Below, one piece after another: positions 8,736-20,100 of a DNA stretch of 64,000 nucleotides. The position numbers were made by a program, and so were the translations under genes. Source of the DNA: Vibrio intestinalis. Its GTDB lineage: Bacteria > Pseudomonadota > Gammaproteobacteria > Enterobacterales > Vibrionaceae. Positions within the stretch are counted from its first letter, which is position 1. Each line of letters begins with the position of its first letter. The notes beneath the pieces are model-generated. The model was given only the letters and a program-made list of their open reading frames with translations, was not told the origin of the DNA and made no database searches. Location: positions 1 to 64,000 of the forward strand of contig NZ_JANAVY020000003.1 in assembly GCF_025195085.2 (NCBI RefSeq). The letters run 5' to 3'.

Positions 8736-11387
8736 ATGAATCACATAATTACAAAGGCTTGGCTAAGGAAAGCACTCACTTTAGGGACATGTAGTGCAGC
8801 TAGCTTATATGCCATCAACGTCAATGCCGCTATCGACTGTACCAATATTGAAGTATGGGATAGCGCTAAAGCTTATACCTCTGGCTCTCAAGTTCAAGAG
8901 GCCAATAACGCCTACCAAGCCAATTGGTGGACTCAGGGAAATAACCCAGCGACTCATTCTGGTCCACATCAAGAGTGGAGCTTTGTGGATAGCTGTTCGA
9001 GCACTGGCTCAAACCTCCCTCCTGAGGTTGACATCGCAACCTCTGCGAATGCAATCAGCCTTGGTGACCCAGTCGTGCTCAGTTCGAATGCCACTGACCA
9101 AGATGGTCAAATCACTCAAGTTGAGTTCCTAGCAAATGGTGTAGTCATCGCAACCCTAACCGCTCCACCATACCAAGCGAGCTACACTCCGACTCAAGCG
9201 GGTACTATCAGTTTTGTTGCAAGAGCAACCGACAATGAAGGCGCTGCGACCGATTCAGCAGCCTCTTTAGTTTCAGTCAATGATGGTCCCATCGTACAAA
9301 GTTGTCGTCCGGATGGCCTATTCCAGACTCCTGGCACCAATGTGCCTTATTGTACTATCTACGATGAAAACGGTCGTGAATTGATGGGCGCAGACCACCC
9401 TCGTCGTGTTATTGGTTACTTCACTAGTTGGCGCGCGGGCGATGACCCACAAACTTCATATCTAGTAAATGATATCCCTTGGGAGCAACTCACTCATATT
9501 AACTACGCGTTCGTCAGCATTGGCTCTGATGGCAAAGTGAATGTTGGTGATGTTACTGATCCAACCAACCCTGCGGTTGGCCTTGAATGGCCGGGCGTAG
9601 AAATTGACCCAGCTTTAGGTTTCAAAGGTCACTTTGGTGCGCTAGCAACTGCGAAGGCTAAGCATGGTGTTAAAACGCTAATTTCGATTGGTGGTTGGGC
9701 GGAAACCGGCGGTCACTTTGGCCCAGATGGTACTCGCATCGCTGATGGTGGTTTCTACACTATGACAACCAATGCAGATGGCTCTATTAACCACGCAGGT
9801 ATTCAGACCTTTGCAGATTCTGCCGTTGCTATGATGCGTCAGTATAAGTTTGATGGTTTGGACATCGACTATGAGTACCCAACGAGCATGGCAGGAGCTG
9901 GTAACCCAGATGACAAAGCGTTCGCTGAACCTCGTCGTCCATACTTGATGGCGTCTTATCATGAGTTGATGCGTGTCCTACGTGAGAAACTCGATATTGC
10001 CAGTCAGCAAGATGGTCATCACTACATGCTAACCATCGCGGCGCCATCCTCAGCGTACCTACTGCGCGGTATGGAAACCATGGCAGTAACCAAGTATCTC
10101 GATTACGTGAACATCATGACCTACGACTTACATGGTGCATGGAACGAACACGTAGGTCACAATGCTGCGCTGTATGACACAGGTAAAGATTCCGAGCTAG
10201 CAATGTGGAACGTGTACAACACAGCCGCTTATGGCGGTATTGGTTACCTCAATACAGATTGGGCGTACAAATACTTCCGCGGTTCTATGCCAGCAGGTCG
10301 AATCAACATTGGTGTGCCTTACTATACCCGTGGTTGGCAAGGTGTAACCGGTGGTGAAAATGGCCTATGGGGTCGTGCTCCTCTACCAAACCAAGCAGAG
10401 TGTCCTCCGGGTACTGGTGAAGGTGAGAAGAACAAATGTGGTAATGGCGCTCTTGGCATCGATAACCTTTGGCATGATAAAGATGCAGCCGGTAATGAAA
10501 TGGGCGCAGGATCTAACCCAATGTGGCACGCACTTAACCTTGCAAACGGCGTTTACGGTAGTTACAGCGTGGCTTATGGCTTAGACCCGGTGAATAACCC
10601 ATTACATGCCTTAGTAGGTACGTACTCACGCTTCTACGATGACATTGCCGTTGCACCATGGCTATGGAACGTTGAAAAGAGCGTGTTCCTCTCCATTGAA
10701 GACAAAGCCTCAATCAATGTTAAAGCGAACTATGTTGCCGACAACGAGATTGGTGGCATCATGTTCTGGGAGTTGGCAGGGGATTACAACTGCTATCAAT
10801 TTGATGCCAACGGTAATCGCGCGGGCATCGACCTTACAGAAGCAGCATGTATGACAGGTAATGGCGAGTATCACATGGGTAACACCATGACAAAAGCCAT
10901 CTACGATAAATTCTTGTCAGCAGCGCCTTACGGTAACAAAGTGGCACACACGGCATTACCGGGGCAAACCATCGACATTAGCGTAGACATCAGCGGCTTT
11001 AAGGTGGGCGATCAAAACTACCCAATCAATCCAAAAATCACCTTTACTAACAATACGACCTCTACCCTACCTGGCGGTACTGAGTTCCAGTTCGATATTC
11101 CAGTATCGTCACCTGACAATGCCAAAGATCAGTCTGGCGCAGGTCTTAAAGTGATCGCTTCTGGTCATACTAGAGCGAACAATATAGGTGGTTTAGATGG
11201 TGTGATGCACCGCGTGGCATTCTCTCTTCCAACTTGGACAAGCCTAGCCCCTGGCGAAAGCTATGTTCTCGACATGGTGTATTACTTGCCGATCTCAGGC
11301 CCAAGTAACTACACAGTTAAAGTAGGCACAAGCGAGTATGCATTTAAGTTTGAACAACCTGATTTACCGGTAGCACCGCTACCTTAA
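8736..11387 (+). CDS. chiA: Secreted multidomain GH18 chitinase (ChiA type)
   Basis: This is an 883-residue extracellular endochitinase that hydrolyses beta-1,4-GlcNAc links in chitin, the main marine carbon and nitrogen polymer used by vibrios. A signal peptide (cleavage near residue 31, after NVNA) is followed by a type 5/12 chitin-binding module with aromatic residues (about 33-90, [12 protein letters not shown]), a bacterial Ig-like domain (about 95-185), and the GH18 TIM barrel (about 220-715). The barrel carries the DGLDIDYE motif at 373-380, with Glu380 as catalytic acid. The last 140 residues form a beta-rich module likely to bind substrate. It is monocistronic and ends at a shared terminator. 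The family is certain; the exact paralogue name is from similarity. Confidence 0.92.
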   Translation: MNHIITKAWLRKALTLGTCSAASLYAINVNAAIDCTNIEVWDSAKAYTSGSQVQEANNAYQANWWTQGNNPATHSGPHQEWSFVDSCSSTGSNLPPEVDIATSANAISLGDPVVLSSNATDQDGQITQVEFLANGVVIATLTAPPYQASYTPTQAGTISFVARATDNEGAATDSAASLVSVNDGPIVQSCRPDGLFQTPGTNVPYCTIYDENGRELMGADHPRRVIGYFTSWRAGDDPQTSYLVNDIPWEQLTHINYAFVSIGSDGKVNVGDVTDPTNPAVGLEWPGVEIDPALGFKGHFGALATAKAKHGVKTLISIGGWAETGGHFGPDGTRIADGGFYTMTTNADGSINHAGIQTFADSAVAMMRQYKFDGLDIDYEYPTSMAGAGNPDDKAFAEPRRPYLMASYHELMRVLREKLDIASQQDGHHYMLTIAAPSSAYLLRGMETMAVTKYLDYVNIMTYDLHGAWNEHVGHNAALYDTGKDSELAMWNVYNTAAYGGIGYLNTDWAYKYFRGSMPAGRINIGVPYYTRGWQGVTGGENGLWGRAPLPNQAECPPGTGEGEKNKCGNGALGIDNLWHDKDAAGNEMGAGSNPMWHALNLANGVYGSYSVAYGLDPVNNPLHALVGTYSRFYDDIAVAPWLWNVEKSVFLSIEDKASINVKANYVADNEIGGIMFWELAGDYNCYQFDANGNRAGIDLTEAACMTGNGEYHMGNTMTKAIYDKFLSAAPYGNKVAHTALPGQTIDISVDISGFKVGDQNYPINPKITFTNNTTSTLPGGTEFQFDIPVSSPDNAKDQSGAGLKVIASGHTRANNIGGLDGVMHRVAFSLPTWTSLAPGESYVLDMVYYLPISGPSNYTVKVGTSEYAFKFEQPDLPVAPLP

Positions 11388-11418
11388 TCTGAGCTTCAAA
11401 AACCAAGTACCAAAAAGC

Positions 11419-11446
11419 AAGAAGGCAGACTTAACGTCTGCCTTCT
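11419..11446. terminator. Bidirectional terminator between chiA and ybaK
   Basis: AAGAAGGCAGAC/GTCTGCCTTCTT perfect stem between convergent genes. Confidence 0.85.
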
Positions 11447-11465
11447 TCATATCAATACGCTTATT

Positions 11466-11939
11466 CTACAAGCATAAATCGATAAACTGCCCACGAGTGA
11501 GAGCGGCCAAGTCTTTCGGCGCTAACTCGATTTCTAGCCCCCGACGACCTGCGCTCACAAACATGGTGTTCTGCTCTAATGCACTTGAATGGACAAACGT
11601 CGGCAATACTTTCTTTTGCCCTAGTGGGCTAATGCCCCCAACGACATAGCCTGTGGTTTTTTGTGCGATTTCTGGATCGGCCATTTCAGCCTTTTTAGCC
11701 TTAGCCGCTTTTGCCGCCAGTTTAAGATTCAACTTTTGCTCGACTGGAATCACCGCAACCGCTAAGTTTTTCGCTTCACCATTTAGGCAAAACAATAACG
11801 TCTTAAACACTTGCTTCGGATCGTTACCCAAGGCTTCTACCGCCTCCAAACCAAAACTTTCCGCTCTAGGATCATGCTGATATTGATGTACGGTGTGGGA
11901 AATTTTTTTCTTTTTCGCAACGTTGATTGCTGGTGTCAT
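11466..11939 (-). CDS. ybaK: Cys-tRNA(Pro)/Cys-tRNA(Cys) deacylase YbaK
   Basis: YbaK hydrolyses Cys-tRNA(Pro) made in error by prolyl-tRNA synthetase. At 157 residues it has the family length (E. coli 159). It is one YbaK/ProX editing domain containing the conserved Lys in VFKTLLFCLNGE, the ALAAKAAKAKKAEMADPEIAQ region, and the substrate-pocket motif TTGYVVGGISPLGQKK. ATG 11939 is preceded by AAGGAAC. It is convergent with chiA and is followed on its own strand by nothing co-directional nearby. Confidence 0.92.
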   Translation of the reverse strand: MTPAINVAKKKKISHTVHQYQHDPRAESFGLEAVEALGNDPKQVFKTLLFCLNGEAKNLAVAVIPVEQKLNLKLAAKAAKAKKAEMADPEIAQKTTGYVVGGISPLGQKKVLPTFVHSSALEQNTMFVSAGRRGLEIELAPKDLAALTRGQFIDLCL

Positions 11940-12015
11940 GATTGTTCCTTACACCAATCAGGGTAAGCCACTATCAATACGGTCATCGTAATGGACTATC
12001 CTACTTGGTGAACAT

Positions 12016-12046
12016 AAAAAAACGGCGCTGTATAAGCGCCGTTTAG
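12016..12046 (-). terminator. Terminator of nutA
   Basis: On the minus strand AAACGGCGCT/AGCGCCGTTT is followed by a T run, just downstream of the nutA stop. Confidence 0.85.
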
Positions 12047-12077
12047 TAAAAGCTATCTACTCTTTCGAGTCAATGGT

Positions 12078-13754
12078 TTACTTGTAAACCATCTCGCCTT
12101 TTGATTCAAACGCGTTCACGTCGATTGGGCTGTTTGCTTCTAAGAACTCTTTCAATACTTCAGCATCAACAAAACCTGTGTTCACGTAACCTGCGTGATC
12201 AGACAGTTTAGGGTAACCGTCACCACCAGCTGCGTTAAAGCTTGGAACAGTAAAGCGGTAAGTTGCTGCTGGGTCTAGCGCTTTATCACCAATCTTAACG
12301 TCAGATACTTGGCCGTTTTCAACAGTCATCGAAATGCCAGCAAATTGCGCGTATGCACCAGAATCGATTGGTTTAGTTGCCACTACGTTTAGGTAATCAA
12401 GAACTTCTTTACCCGTCATATCCGTGTAAGTCAGGATGTTGCCAAATGGCTGAACTGTCAGTACATCTTTGTACGTTACGTCACCACCTTCAATTGAAGC
12501 ACGTACACCACCTGAGTTCATCACACCGAAGTCTGCTTTCGCACGCTCCATGTGAGCCGCTGCAATAAGACGACCTAGGTTAGTTTGCTGGAAACGAACG
12601 ACATTACGGTCACCTTCCAGTTTACCGTTAGTTTCAGCGATCTTAACGTCTAGCTGTGCTTGGCCTTTTTCTTGGTACGGACGCAAGAACTCTAGCATTG
12701 CTGCATCTTCTGCGATTTCGTCTTCAATAAGAACACGTTTCTTCTCGCCATCGATCTTAACTTTCTTCTTCAAGTTAACTGGAATCAGATCGTAGCTTAC
12801 CATCTGTAGCTCACCGTTACGGAACTCGTAATCAGCGCGGCCTACGTATTTACCCCACTCGTGCGCTTGCACGATGTAAGTACCATTTTGTAGATCTGGC
12901 TTACATTCGTCAGAAGGTTGGAAGTTCTTAGTCACAACATTTGGCGCTTCCATACATACTGGCTCTTGAGAGTGACCACCAACGATCATGTCTAGAGAGC
13001 CTTCATCTAGGTAGCGAGCTAGTGCTACGTCACCCGGTGCGTTTACGCCACGCTTACCATCTTCATAGTGACCCATGTGAGTAACTGCGAAAATAAGATC
13101 TGGTTTTTCAGTTTTCTCAAGTTCAGCAATCAGCGCTTTCGCTTCTTCTTTAGGATCGCGGAAATCGATGCCACCGATGAACTCTGGGTTACCAATTTTT
13201 TGCGTATCTTCGGTCGTTAGACCGATAACTGCAATCTTGATACCTTGCTTGTTAAACATCGCGTAAGGCTGGAACATACGTTCGCCAGTCTTCTTATCGT
13301 AGATGTTTGCAGAAAGCATTGGGAAGTTCGCCCACTCTTTCTGTTGGAATAGCACTTCTAATGGGTTATCAAATTCATGGTTACCTAGCGCCATCGCATC
13401 GTAACCAATTTTGCTCATACCTTTAAAGTCAGGTTCAGCATCTTGTAGGTCTGACTCTGGAACACCTGTGTTGATGTCACCACCAGATAGAAGCAATACG
13501 CTGCCACCCTGTGCACGGATTTCAGTACGTAGTTGGTCGATAAGTGTCTTACGAGCAGCCATACCATACTCGCCGTATTTGTTTTGCCAGAAACGACCGT
13601 GGTGGTCATTCGTATGCAGAACCGTTAGCTTGTAAGTTGTATCTTTGTCCCACTCATGTTGAGGAGCATTTGCTTTCGCGTCTTCACCACAGCCAGATAG
13701 AGTTGCAAGAATTGCTGCACTCAGTGCTGCTTTTACCATAAGGCGTTGCTTCAT
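12078..13754 (-). CDS. nutA: Lipoprotein 5'-nucleotidase/UDP-sugar hydrolase NutA (UshA family)
   Basis: NutA dephosphorylates extracellular nucleotides to nucleosides for uptake; the V. parahaemolyticus enzyme is membrane-bound and chloride-dependent. The 558-residue sequence follows that enzyme closely. A lipobox (LATLSGC, Cys about residue 22) anchors it to the outer envelope. The metallophosphoesterase domain has VLHTNDHHGRF, GGDINTGVP, GNHEFD and VTHMGHY metal motifs, and the C-terminal nucleotidase domain has NSGGVRASIEGG and FNAAGGDGYP. I took the ATG of MKQRLMVKAAL as start, by family length and AAGG spacing, rather than the upstream in-frame codons. It fits with purine/pyrimidine salvage genes nearby. 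Confidence 0.93.
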   Translation of the reverse strand: MKQRLMVKAALSAAILATLSGCGEDAKANAPQHEWDKDTTYKLTVLHTNDHHGRFWQNKYGEYGMAARKTLIDQLRTEIRAQGGSVLLLSGGDINTGVPESDLQDAEPDFKGMSKIGYDAMALGNHEFDNPLEVLFQQKEWANFPMLSANIYDKKTGERMFQPYAMFNKQGIKIAVIGLTTEDTQKIGNPEFIGGIDFRDPKEEAKALIAELEKTEKPDLIFAVTHMGHYEDGKRGVNAPGDVALARYLDEGSLDMIVGGHSQEPVCMEAPNVVTKNFQPSDECKPDLQNGTYIVQAHEWGKYVGRADYEFRNGELQMVSYDLIPVNLKKKVKIDGEKKRVLIEDEIAEDAAMLEFLRPYQEKGQAQLDVKIAETNGKLEGDRNVVRFQQTNLGRLIAAAHMERAKADFGVMNSGGVRASIEGGDVTYKDVLTVQPFGNILTYTDMTGKEVLDYLNVVATKPIDSGAYAQFAGISMTVENGQVSDVKIGDKALDPAATYRFTVPSFNAAGGDGYPKLSDHAGYVNTGFVDAEVLKEFLEANSPIDVNAFESKGEMVYK

Positions 13755-14132
13755 TGTCATACCTTTAGAAATAATTTTATCCACTGCCACTTTGCCACTA
13801 TCAGTTATGAATCACCAACTTAGCATTGGTTGTTTTATGTACTCTGAAAGCGACAAAACTTGATGTAGTTTAAATTAACCTTTCACATCTGACATTTGCA
13901 TTTCATATTTATGTAGATGCGATCACCTTATTAAGTCATTGAAAGTGTAACAAGTAGACAGCGTTGCATTCGTTTCAACAAGCGATCACAAGCAATCGTT
14001 TACGCTTTAACCAAACGACAGTTTTACAAATTCAGCGGTAGTTTTGATGAGAATGGCGGAAATGATCACAGTAGATAAAAGAAAGGCCTAGCATTGCTAG
14101 ACCTGATTCTCTTTACTTTAAAGCTCGGTACT
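13755..14132. other. Intergenic region between nutA and the DUF2066 gene
   Basis: The nutA promoter must lie here. I see AT-rich sequence with no protein frame; the segment 13955-14000 has repeated AAGCGATCA/CAAGCAATC-like words without clear symmetry. The downstream end carries the DUF2066 terminator at 14080-14104. Confidence 0.5.
14080..14104 (-). terminator. Terminator of the DUF2066 gene
   Basis: On the minus strand AGGTCTAGC/GCTAGGCCT is followed by TTTC and T-rich sequence. Confidence 0.75.
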
Positions 14133-15368
14133 TTAAAACTCAGTATTTGTGTCGGTGTCTGGCTCACTGACCTCTAGTTGAGTCTCAACTGTTTCTTGAG
14201 GCTCTGGAGTATAAGCTTGGCTTTGCCATTCAAACACTAGCGTCGGTTCGCCCATGATGACTTCAGGCTCTGCGATTGGTTGTGGGTCATTAACGATAAT
14301 CGCGCCTTCAGTGGTTTCAGCCGTGGTATTGACTGGCACTTCAACCGGCATTGGCTCTACTACTTTCTTATCGTCATATTGTGCCGGCATGGGTGTGGTT
14401 TCATCTAATCTTGCTACTGCTTGCTCAAACGCTTCTTTTGAGCTGAGCAGATGCACCTTGAAAGTCACCTCTGCACCACGAATATCGAGGATATCCACCG
14501 ATGCCACCGAACTAAGCAGCTTTAACTTACGTTCAACAATAAAGAAGTCTGTTGCGTTATCCAAGGAAGTAAAGCGAACTTTCACTGACTCAGATGATTC
14601 CGAACTGACTACCACTGCACTGTTTTTAGCGTAGTAGTCACTGATGTCATTAATCATTTTTTCTGCTGAGTTAGCACCATTATGTGAACCAGTTAAAGGC
14701 GCTTGGCGCGTGATACCAATCGTTGCTGGCTTTTGGTCATAAAGCGTCCAACGTAGATCATTGCCACGAGCACGAATCACTAACACTGCATCTGCTGGAT
14801 AACGTTCACTTGCCTCACCGACTGGTCGAGCAAAGCCGCCCCAAAAGTCAGCAATGTTCACACCTGTCACATCAGCAAAATCGCCCACAGGCACTGTAAG
14901 TGGTAAGCCTCGGCTTTGCGCTTCATCCTTCATTTGAGTCAATAAAGCGGAATCAGAATATTGCCACGCGATGCTGCGGTCAGATTGCGCTTCTTCAATC
15001 AACCAAACCAGTACGTTGGCGCGCTCTGATGGCCACGTTGCTAGCTGGGCTTGATTAAGTAGCGATTGAATTTGCGAAGAGTTAAAGACCATTTGCCGAG
15101 TTTGCTGCTCACCCTGCTGGCCATAACTGATTTGCGATAGATATTGCGCACTTTGGCCAAGTGCTTTTTTTACCACACTATTATTTGTTGCCGTTTGATC
15201 GCCAGAGGCTCTCACGATCACTTCTTTCATACCCTCGACACGGGCTTGCGCGTCAGGTTTCTCGATGCTCTGATCCAGTACAACTTCGGTTTGGTACAAA
15301 TCAACATTGACGAGCGCTAACGCAGGCGCGCTAATCAAACCCAATGCGAATAAAACTAAATGACGCAT
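14133..15368 (-). CDS. DUF2066-domain exported protein
   Basis: The 411-residue protein begins with a clear signal peptide (MRHLVLFALGLISAPALA, cleavage about residue 18) followed by LVNVDLYQTEVVLDQ. The DUF2066 domain (about 25-330) includes AQARVEGMKEVIVRASGD and a typical VLVWLIEEAQSD. The last 90 residues are acidic and Pro/Glu/Thr-rich, probably disordered. In other vibrios a DUF2066 gene lies next to purM or upp/uraA, which fits its position beside uraA. Function is unknown; it should be periplasmic. The start was set at the signal peptide Met with AGGAA just upstream; the frame is open 26 codons further. Confidence 0.8.
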   Translation of the reverse strand: MRHLVLFALGLISAPALALVNVDLYQTEVVLDQSIEKPDAQARVEGMKEVIVRASGDQTATNNSVVKKALGQSAQYLSQISYGQQGEQQTRQMVFNSSQIQSLLNQAQLATWPSERANVLVWLIEEAQSDRSIAWQYSDSALLTQMKDEAQSRGLPLTVPVGDFADVTGVNIADFWGGFARPVGEASERYPADAVLVIRARGNDLRWTLYDQKPATIGITRQAPLTGSHNGANSAEKMINDISDYYAKNSAVVVSSESSESVKVRFTSLDNATDFFIVERKLKLLSSVASVDILDIRGAEVTFKVHLLSSKEAFEQAVARLDETTPMPAQYDDKKVVEPMPVEVPVNTTAETTEGAIIVNDPQPIAEPEVIMGEPTLVFEWQSQAYTPEPQETVETQLEVSEPDTDTNTEF

Positions 15369-15703
15369 ATTTTTCCTAGAATCAGTTTCACGATTACAGC
15401 GACGATGATAAGCAACTTCCCATATTCGAGCAATACAAGCCGTCAAGCTTGTTTACCAAAATGTGCACACCACAACGCAATCGCTACGCCTTATATCAAC
15501 CCATTCGCATAAAAAATCACTTTGGGGCGCACAGCATGTTATTGACATTTTTGAAACCTTTTTGAGTGGTTAATTTGTAATCTTTTGATCTAGTTCAGAT
15601 TGAAATCGTTTGCGACGGTGATAAAATCCCGCGAATTTTGTTTTTGGATCAGAAATATCTGCGTTTTTGATTCTTTTTAAACGCCACATACAGGAATAAT
15701 AAT
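15369..15703. other. Intergenic promoter region between the DUF2066 gene and uraA
   Basis: The two genes diverge here. No protein frame or strong hairpin is seen. A leader with T-rich stretches (GATTCTTTTTAAACG) lies just before uraA; I cannot identify a pyrimidine attenuator. CAGGAATAA precedes the uraA start. Confidence 0.45.
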
Positions 15704-16945
15704 ATGAAAAATGCCATTCAAGGCGCACAAATGCTATTCGTTGCATTTGGTGCTCTGGTGCTAGTACCTCTCCTCACGGGACTAGACCCAAGTGTTGCTC
15801 TCTTCGGTGCTGGTATCGGTACCCTCATTTTCCAAATCATCACCCGCCGTTCTGTTCCTATCTTCCTTGCTTCTTCTTTTGCTTTTATTGCTCCAATTTT
15901 ATATGGCGTCCAAACATGGGGCGTACCAGCCACAATGGGCGGCCTTATGGTTGCAGGTTGTGTATACGTGGCAATGGGTGCACTGATTAAAGTTCGTGGC
16001 GTTGAAATTATCCATAGATTGCTTCCACCTGTGGTTGTTGGCCCAGTGATTATGGTAATTGGTCTTGGCCTAGCTCCGACAGCAGTGAGCATGGCGCTAG
16101 GTAAAGTGGATGGCGCACAAGTGATTGACGCAAATGCCGCAATGGTTATCTCAAGCGCATCGCTACTGACCACTATTTTCATTAGCGTGTTTACTCGTGG
16201 CTTCCTAAAACTCATGCCAATTCTTGGCGGTATCATCGTCGGTTATAGCCTGAGTTTGTTTTACGGCATTGTTGACTTTACGCCTGTACATGAAGCCGCT
16301 TGGTTAGCGCTTCCAAACTTCACCTTCCCAGAATTCAACATCAACGCGATCCTATTCATGATCCCAGTTGCAATTGCACCTGCCGTTGAACACGTTGGTG
16401 ACATGCTTGCCATTTCAAACGTGACTGGTAAAAACTACATCAAGAAGCCAGGCCTGCACCGCACAATCACAGGTGACGGGGTAGCAACCATTGCTGCATC
16501 TATGGTTGGCGCGCCGCCAAACACCACTTACTCAGAAGTAACAGGTGCGGTAATGTTAACTAAAGCGTTTAACCCTAAAATCATGACTTGGGCAGCTGTT
16601 ACGGCTATCGTACTTGCGCTAGTGGGTAAGTTAGGTGCTGTACTACAAACCATCCCTATGCCTGTTATGGGCGGTATCATGATTCTGCTATTCGGCTCTA
16701 TCGCAACTGTTGGTCTAAATACCCTAATTAAAAACAACGTTGATCTACACCAGTCGCGTAACCTTGTAATTGTGGCGATTACCCTAGTATTTGGTATTGG
16801 CGGCATGGCATTTGGTGTAGGTGAATTCAGCCTTCAAGGTGTAAGCCTATGTGGTATCGTAGCAATTCTACTTAACCTTGTGCTTCCTCGTGACCTTGGT
16901 GAAAACCACGTAGTGGATAACGCTCAAATGGAAGACGAAAAATAA
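15704..16945 (+). CDS. uraA: Uracil/H+ symporter UraA
   Basis: This 413-residue inner-membrane protein of the NCS2 nucleobase:cation symporter family imports uracil. It has about 14 hydrophobic segments, an N-terminal QMLFVAFGALVLVPLLTGLDPSVALFGAG, and the conserved transport region around PVAIAPAVEHVGDM, with Glu and His equivalent to those that bind uracil and carry the proton in E. coli UraA, followed by VGAPPNTTYSEVTGAVMLTK. With Upp encoded at 4862-5488 it completes uracil salvage, although the two are not in one operon here. A good terminator follows. Confidence 0.93.
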   Translation: MKNAIQGAQMLFVAFGALVLVPLLTGLDPSVALFGAGIGTLIFQIITRRSVPIFLASSFAFIAPILYGVQTWGVPATMGGLMVAGCVYVAMGALIKVRGVEIIHRLLPPVVVGPVIMVIGLGLAPTAVSMALGKVDGAQVIDANAAMVISSASLLTTIFISVFTRGFLKLMPILGGIIVGYSLSLFYGIVDFTPVHEAAWLALPNFTFPEFNINAILFMIPVAIAPAVEHVGDMLAISNVTGKNYIKKPGLHRTITGDGVATIAASMVGAPPNTTYSEVTGAVMLTKAFNPKIMTWAAVTAIVLALVGKLGAVLQTIPMPVMGGIMILLFGSIATVGLNTLIKNNVDLHQSRNLVIVAITLVFGIGGMAFGVGEFSLQGVSLCGIVAILLNLVLPRDLGENHVVDNAQMEDEK

Positions 16946-16982
16946 GCGTCCACCAAGCTACTACTTAACTAAATGTTTAACG

Positions 16983-17010
16983 GAAAGACCAGCGAAAGCT
17001 GGTCTTTTTT
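16983..17010 (+). terminator. Terminator of uraA
   Basis: AAAGACCAGC/GCTGGTCTTT stem followed by T residues. Confidence 0.88.
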
Positions 17011-17065
17011 GTCTGCGTATAGACCTTCACCCTACTGTTCAAACGCCTAATAAACGTTAGGTAAT

Positions 17066-17095
17066 AAAAAAGCCGCTCTATCTAAGAGCGGCTTT
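17066..17095 (-). terminator. Terminator of purL
   Basis: On the minus strand AAGCCGCTCTTAGATAGAGC is completed by GGCTT and a T run, 20 bases after the purL stop. Confidence 0.88.
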
Positions 17096-17116
17096 GCTGT
17101 AAGCGTAAGGGCTTAA

Positions 17117-20100
17117 TTAGCCAATGTTCTTACGTGCGTTTTGGAACATACGCATCCAAGCGCCGTTCTCACCCCAGCCTTCAGGAGACCATGAGTTCGC
17201 GACTGTGCGGAATACACGCTCAGGGTGCGGCATCATAATAGTTACGCGGCCATCTTGCGTTGTAAGACCTGTGATTGCGTTTGGCGAACCGTTCGGGTTG
17301 TTCGGGTATAGTTGTGTCGCGTTACCGTGGTTGTCCACATAGCGCACTGCAACGGTACCTGACGCTTCAATCGCTGCTAGGTGGTCAGCACCACGTACTT
17401 CTACTCGGCCTTCGCCGTGAGATACTGCGATTGGCATACGAGAGCCAGCCATACCATCGAAGAACACTGAATCAGACTTCTGAACTTCAACTAGGCTGAA
17501 ACGAGCTTCAAAACGCTCAGATTCGTTACGAACAAAGCGTGGCCACAGGTCTGCACCTGGGATTAGCTCTTTCAAGTTAGACAGCATCTGACAGCCGTTA
17601 CACACACCTAGAGAGAAAGTATCTTCACGCTGGAAGAAGCCTTCAAATTGGTTGCGAGCTTGCTCATTGAACAGGATAGATTTAGCCCAACCTTCACCCG
17701 CACCCAGTACGTCACCGTATGAGAAGCCACCGCAAGCCACAAGGCCTTGGTACTCTTCTAGTGCTGCTTGACCCGTTAGGATATCGCTCATGTGAATATC
17801 GGTTGCTTCAAAACCAGCACGGTCAAAAGCTGCTGCCATCTCAACGTGAGAGTTAACACCTTGCTCACGTAGGATTGCCATCTTAGGCTTAGCACCTTTC
17901 GCGATGTATGGCGCTGCGATATCTTCGTTCACATCAAAGCTCAGCTTCACGTTCAGACCAGGGTCAGAGTTGTCTTTCTTCGCTTCATGCTCTTGGTCTG
18001 CACACGCTGGGTTATCACGTAGGCCTTGCATCTTATGCGTTGTCTCAGCCCAGATAGTACGTAGTTCAGTACGGTTACGTGATAGCACTTCCGTAGCAGC
18101 CGACGTGATCACCAGCTCATCAGAAGCATTTACGCTACCAAGAACATGTGAGCACGCTTCAAGACCAAATGACGCTAGCGTTGAAAGAACAACATCTAAG
18201 TCTTCATCACGTACTTGAATAACCGCGCCAAGCTCTTCGTTGAATAGCGCCGCTAGAGTATCATCACCTAGTGCTGCAACATCTGCTTTCACACCACAGT
18301 GACCTGCGAATGCCATCTCTGCAAGAGTAACGAATAGACCACCGTCACCCTTATCGTGGTAAGCCACTACTTGGTCGTTCGCAACAAGTGCCTGAACCGC
18401 TTCGTAGAAGCCTTTTAGCTGTGCTGCGTTGTCTACGTCTGCTGGCTTATCACCAAGCTGCTTGTAAACCTGTGCTAGTGCTGTTGCACCTAGACGGTTT
18501 TGACCGTTACCTAGGTCGATAAGAACTAGCGAAGTATCACCTTTGTCAGTGCGGAGCTGAGGCGTGATTGTCTTACGAACATCTTCAACACGTGCAAATG
18601 CCGTGATGATGAGAGACAGTGGAGACGTTACTTCTTTCTGCTCGCCGTTCTCTTCCCACTTAGTCTTCATCGACATTGAGTCTTTACCAACTGGGATAGT
18701 CAGACCAAGTGCAGGACATAACTCTTCACCAACGGCTTTCACCGCTTCGTAAAGACCAGCATCTTCACCTGGGTGACCTGCTGGAGACATCCAGTTTGCA
18801 GACAGTTTAATGTGTTTGATATCACCGATGTTAGTCGCTGCGATGTTGGTGATTGCCTCACCAACCGCTAGACGAGCTGAAGCACCGAAGTCTAGTAGAG
18901 CAACTGGTGTACGCTCACCCATAGACATGGCTTCACCGTGGTACGTGTCGTAGCTTGCTGCTGTTACTGCGCAGTTAGCTACAGGAACCTGCCATGGGCC
19001 AACCATCTGGTCACGCGCTACAAGGCCAGTTACCGAGCGGTCACCGATCGTAATAAGGAATGTTTTCTCTGCAACAGTAGGAAGACGTAGAACGCGATCC
19101 ACGGCTTCGTTTAGCTCAATACCGTCACGGTTCACTGCAGGGTTGTTCGCTTTCAGCGTTTTCGCATCACGGTGCATCTTCGGCGTCTTACCTAGAAGCA
19201 CATCCATTGGCATGTCGATTGGCGTATTGTCGAAGTGTGAATCTTCAAGTTTCAGTTCACGCTCTTCTGTTGCAACACCTACTACTGCGTATGGTGCGCG
19301 CTCACGCTTACAGATTGCATCGAATACGTCCATATTCTCTGGCGCAACTGCCATTACATAACGCTCTTGAGATTCGTTACACCAGATCTCAAGTGGGCTC
19401 ATGCCCGGCTCATCGTTTGGTACGTCACGTAGCTGGAAAATACCACCACGTTCGCCATCGTCTACAAGCTCTGGAAGTGCGTTAGAGATACCGCCCGCGC
19501 CCACATCGTGGATGAATGCGATTGGGTTCTCGTCACCAAGCTGCCAACAACGGTCGATAACTTCCTGACAGCGGCGTTCCATCTCTGGGTTTTCACGCTG
19601 TACAGATGCGAAATCTAGGTCTTCTGCTGATTGACCAGACGCCATTGAAGATGCTGCACCGCCACCAAGACCGATGTTCATCGCAGGGCCACCCAGTACG
19701 ATTAGGCTTGCACCTACAGGGATCTCTTTCTTCTGAACGTGCTCGTCACGGATGTTACCCATACCACCAGCAATCATGATTGGCTTGTGGTAACCACGAA
19801 CCTCTTCACCTGCGTGAGAGTTTACTTTTTCTTCGTAAGTACGGAAGTAACCAAGAAGGTTTGGACGACCAAATTCGTTGTTAAATGCCGCACCGCCTAG
19901 AGGGCCTTCTAGCATGATGTCTAGTGCGTTAACAATGCGACCTGGCTTACCGAAGTCTGTTTCCCATGGCTGTTCAAAGCCAGGAATACGTAGGTTAGAC
20001 GTTGTGAAGCCAACCAGACCTGCTTTTGGCTTGCCACCGATACCGGTTGCGCCTTCGTCACGGATTTCACCACCAGAACCAGTAGAAGCGCCCGGCCATG